Assembly (NCBI GenBank): GCA_002245855.1
Contig: NOUX01000002.1
Location: forward strand, 434,001-498,000
From: Sphingobacterium cellulitidis
GTDB taxonomy: Bacteria > Bacteroidota > Bacteroidia > Sphingobacteriales > Sphingobacteriaceae
Length of the DNA: 64,000 nt
Direction of reading: 5' to 3'
In this document: piece by piece, positions 61,298 through 64,000 of the stretch
Layout: every line of letters begins with the position of its first letter
How positions within the stretch are numbered: the stretch's first letter is position 1
Notes under the pieces: generated by a model
Told to the model about the DNA's origin: nothing
Databases searched by the model: none
What the model saw: the letters and a program-made list of their open reading frames with translations, nothing else
Translations under genes and position numbers: made by a program

Positions 61298-64000
61298 ATG
61301 AAACAATTATTCATCCTATTATTCGCCCTTACACCTCTCCTACTATTCAGTCAGGAAACTAAAACAGCAACCATGATAGAAGAAAAATGGAAAGAAGTGG
61401 ACAGACTAATTTCCATTGGGAATTATGAACAGACTGCCCCTCTTCTGAATGAAATAAAAACTTACGCCAAAAAATCTAAAAATGGACCAATGGAGCTTCG
61501 TGCTATCTTAGCAGAAAGCCAATTGCTTCAAGTCAATACCACGCAAGAAGACTTGTTCGATAAAGTAGACAAACACTTCCAAACCAACATCAACCAAACA
61601 GAGGGGGTTCAAAGAAGCCTACTCTATAGTTTTTATGCCCAGTTTTTAGGAAGCAATATCGATTACTACAGCGAAAGCAAGAATAAATTTTTAGCGGCAG
61701 ATGAAGAAACCAAGGATAAAATCTTGGACTCCCTATTCAATAAATCCTTAGAGAACAAAGAACTTCTTTTGAAGCAACCTATTGAAAATTGGAAATCGCT
61801 CTTTGCATCTAGCAAAAATCTAAGCCTCAGTCCTACGCTTTACCACTTCAATAGTAATCCATACCTCGCTTTCTTGCGAAGGGATAGGGAAAAGAATACA
61901 GCAAAAATCAAAAAGTTATCAGAAGATTTGCTCAGTATCAATAAAAAAGCAGGATACGCTGATGCGACCTCCTATTTATTGGTGAACAATATTTCCCCTA
62001 GCTATCAAAAAAAAGACAGCTATGTTGATGCTTTGAAAAATGTAATAGCCCAAAACAAGAGCGATTATAACGCGTTCATCTATGCCATCATTGCAGAGAC
62101 CTTGAACAGCAACAATGAAACAAAAAAGGCAGTCGAATCCCTAGCCAAAGCAAAACAAGAGTACCCAACATCACCTTGGATCAAGGATGTTGAGCTCATG
62201 GATCAACAATTAAAAAGTGTTGAAATTCAGTTTTATAATCCTCAGATTAACCCTTCCAATGTCAACAGTCCTGTCCAGCTATCCTTTAAAAATGCGGAAA
62301 AGCTCTACTTGAAAGTTTTCAATGTGACCAATACCCCAACAAACTATAAGAAATTTGAAGTAAAGTTGGATAGCATCACGAAAAAAGTAGGGGTAAATGC
62401 GTCGGAAGTGTATGCAGAAGAAATCCCAATAAAATCATTTGATGATTATAAAAGACATTCAACCATTTACAAGATAAATGCCCTCCCTTTTGGCAATTAT
62501 GTAGCCCTCATTTCAAACAATCCTGAATTCAAAGCTGATGGTTTATTCAATACCGTATCCTCATCAAGATTTATTGTTTCGGATTTATTTAACTACACAG
62601 AACTAGAGACAGGGAAGAATACAGCATATCTTTTCAGTGGTTTACTGATCAATCGAAAGACTGGTTTGCCTTATGCTGGTAAATCGCTGGAGATCTATGA
62701 TGTAAACTCAGGAAAAGCACCAAAGCTGGTTCATAAAATGAAAACTAATCAGAACGGAGAGTTTTCAGTAGATATCAATAAGGATTCTTATTATCGCTAT
62801 CAATCTGGGGCGATGCTTTACCTTGCAGAGGAAAAGCAAATCATCGATATGGCTGCCCCTTTAAATTATAGCTTTTCGCAAATCGAGAAAGAAGAAGCTA
62901 GAGAAAGGTTCAACACTAAGATCTTAACCGATAGAAGGATTTATAGACCCGGTCAAAAGCTTTTCTTCAAAGGAATTGTTTATAACAACAGTTCATTAAG
63001 TGGAAAAGTGATAGAAGGTAAAAAACTAGATGTTATCCTTCAGGATGCCAACGGACAGAAAGTAGACTCCTTGTCTTTGACCAGTAATGCATTTGGTTCT
63101 GTAAACGGAGAACTTCAAATCCCAGTCAATACCTTGGCGGGTGGATTCAATATCCTGATTATGGATAAAGGAGCCCAAATTGGCTACCACTACCTAAGTG
63201 TGGAAGAGTATAAGCGTCCTACCTTTAGTGTTAGTTTTGAAACCAATAAGGAAACCTATAAACGCTCTGATATAGCCGAGTTCATAGGAAAAGTGGAATC
63301 CTATTCCGGTGTACCCCTAGTAGGTTCATCGGTGAATTATAAAGTACAAATAAACTCCTATGGTCGAAATTATACCAGTTTCACCTTAGCGGATAGCTCA
63401 ATTATCGCTGATGAGCAAGGAAAATTTACCATCAGGATTCCATTAGAAGATACCGCATTAAATAAATTGGAAGATTTCAACATCAGTGTAACTGCTGAGG
63501 TGGTAAATCAGACCGGAGAAATGCAACAAGCATCTGTTTTTTACACCTATTCGGATAAGCCTTGGGTAATCAATATTCTAGGTCCAAGAATAGAAGAAGC
63601 GGGTAAATGGAATAAATTATTCATCAGTACCGTGAATAAAAATAACCAGCCCTTGCCCTTGACCGGTGAGATAAAAATCTATAAGTATCCTGAGCCTAAT
63701 ATTGCTTTACCGGATCAATATGACAATATATTTAAAGATGTGGATTACCATATTTTCAGTAATGCAGAATACAAAAAACTATTCCCAACTTCATTTGATG
63801 AGTCTTTAATCATCAAGAAACCATCAGAATTACTGAAAACCTATTCCTTTGACACAAGGGACACAAGTCTTGTGAAAATAGATTCCACCCTGTTCCCAAA
63901 AGGAAAGTATTACGTTGAAGTCATTTCAATCCAAGGAAAGGATACCATAAGAAGCCAAGCTGATGTGAGCATTTTCGACCCTGTTACCAAAAAGAGCAGC
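61298..64000 (+). CDS. alpha-2-macroglobulin family protein, N-terminal part (3' cut by window)
   Basis: 901 codons are visible and the frame is open to the last base. Signal peptide MKQLFILLFALTPLLLFSQ (type I; no lipobox). The next 300 or so residues are helical, TPR-like (e.g. DKVDKHFQTNINQTEGVQRS). Macroglobulin-type beta domains follow. An MG1-like segment is near 320-420. Residues near 440-530 (LINRKTGLPYAGKSLEIYDV) form a carrier-type insert. The MG2 signature TDRRIYRPGQKLFFKGIVYN is near 545, and VEEYKRPTFSVSFE near 635 is typical of Bacteroidota members. The bait region and any thioester motif would lie beyond the window. Such proteins trap proteases in the envelope. The usual pbpC partner, if present, would be outside. 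Confidence 0.85.
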   Translation, partial: MKQLFILLFALTPLLLFSQETKTATMIEEKWKEVDRLISIGNYEQTAPLLNEIKTYAKKSKNGPMELRAILAESQLLQVNTTQEDLFDKVDKHFQTNINQTEGVQRSLLYSFYAQFLGSNIDYYSESKNKFLAADEETKDKILDSLFNKSLENKELLLKQPIENWKSLFASSKNLSLSPTLYHFNSNPYLAFLRRDREKNTAKIKKLSEDLLSINKKAGYADATSYLLVNNISPSYQKKDSYVDALKNVIAQNKSDYNAFIYAIIAETLNSNNETKKAVESLAKAKQEYPTSPWIKDVELMDQQLKSVEIQFYNPQINPSNVNSPVQLSFKNAEKLYLKVFNVTNTPTNYKKFEVKLDSITKKVGVNASEVYAEEIPIKSFDDYKRHSTIYKINALPFGNYVALISNNPEFKADGLFNTVSSSRFIVSDLFNYTELETGKNTAYLFSGLLINRKTGLPYAGKSLEIYDVNSGKAPKLVHKMKTNQNGEFSVDINKDSYYRYQSGAMLYLAEEKQIIDMAAPLNYSFSQIEKEEARERFNTKILTDRRIYRPGQKLFFKGIVYNNSSLSGKVIEGKKLDVILQDANGQKVDSLSLTSNAFGSVNGELQIPVNTLAGGFNILIMDKGAQIGYHYLSVEEYKRPTFSVSFETNKETYKRSDIAEFIGKVESYSGVPLVGSSVNYKVQINSYGRNYTSFTLADSSIIADEQGKFTIRIPLEDTALNKLEDFNISVTAEVVNQTGEMQQASVFYTYSDKPWVINILGPRIEEAGKWNKLFISTVNKNNQPLPLTGEIKIYKYPEPNIALPDQYDNIFKDVDYHIFSNAEYKKLFPTSFDESLIIKKPSELLKTYSFDTRDTSLVKIDSTLFPKGKYYVEVISIQGKDTIRSQADVSIFDPVTKKSS

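Overview
The window reads as a chromosomal segment of a Bacteroidota bacterium, most likely family Sphingobacteriaceae (Sphingobacterium-like). The reasons are low-GC coding sequence, promoters of the Bacteroidota type (TTG about 17-21 bases before TAnnTTTG), almost no Shine-Dalgarno sites, a Bacteroides-type xylose isomerase, a long Rho with an extra N-terminal linker, the 858-residue PEP carboxylase and the Bacteroidota-type hut operon. It holds 49 protein genes (first and last cut by the window ends) and three tRNA genes. I see no rRNA, phage, insertion sequence, integrase or CRISPR array. Placement at genus level is inference from gene style, not from a database search.

Layout. 1-8.6 kb: a pair of Fe-S electron-transfer proteins, an exported FAD oxidoreductase, tRNA-Leu(GAG), a Ppx/GppA phosphatase, a Gfo/Idh/MocA dehydrogenase with a DUF4142-like lipoprotein, and ppc. 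8.9-15.6 kb: a FUSC membrane protein overlapping ypdA, a TetR regulator, murB, an ECF sigma factor and a PfkB kinase. 15.6-20.6 kb: xylB-xylA and a secreted tandem DUF1080 protein, bracketed by two identical tRNA-Asn(GTT) genes. 20.7-32 kb: mgtE, a 946-residue secreted protein with an HExxH site, a propeller-like middle and a barrel-like C-terminus, pgk, sppA, folK, an Hpt protein, pssA and rho. 32-43 kb: an MFS sugar transporter with a BadF-type (GlcNAc) kinase, an MBL-fold hydrolase with YbaB, two poorly known proteins, tdk, a second BadF-type kinase with a glutathione peroxidase, and a large M14 carboxypeptidase. 43.4-52 kb: ddl divergent from a PASTA-mltG-thioesterase-YihY run, a hybrid histidine kinase and rpsA. 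52.3-61.2 kb: sseA, pirin, the complete hutHIUG operon and its divergent LysR regulator. From 61.3 kb: an alpha-2-macroglobulin-like protein that runs off the end.

How the genes work together. HutH, HutU, HutI and HutG take histidine to glutamate in four steps, and a palindrome lies between hutH and the LysR gene within overlapping promoters. XylA and XylB convert xylose to xylulose-5-phosphate. MurB, Ddl, MltG and the PASTA protein serve the cell wall; PssA supplies phospholipid. The MFS transporter and the BadF-type kinase fit amino-sugar uptake and phosphorylation.

The least explained parts are non-coding. The rhodanese gene sseA is flanked on both sides by inverted arms built from 7-bp units (52136-52277 and 53102-53435). 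The downstream one also encloses an imperfect tandem array with a 16-bp period. A third inverted element built from 11-bp units lies at 43222-43309. Other sites worth attention are a possible attenuator between rho and pssA, a hairpin at the predicted rpsA transcript start, and candidate operators at tetR/murB, the sigma factor gene, xylB and hut.
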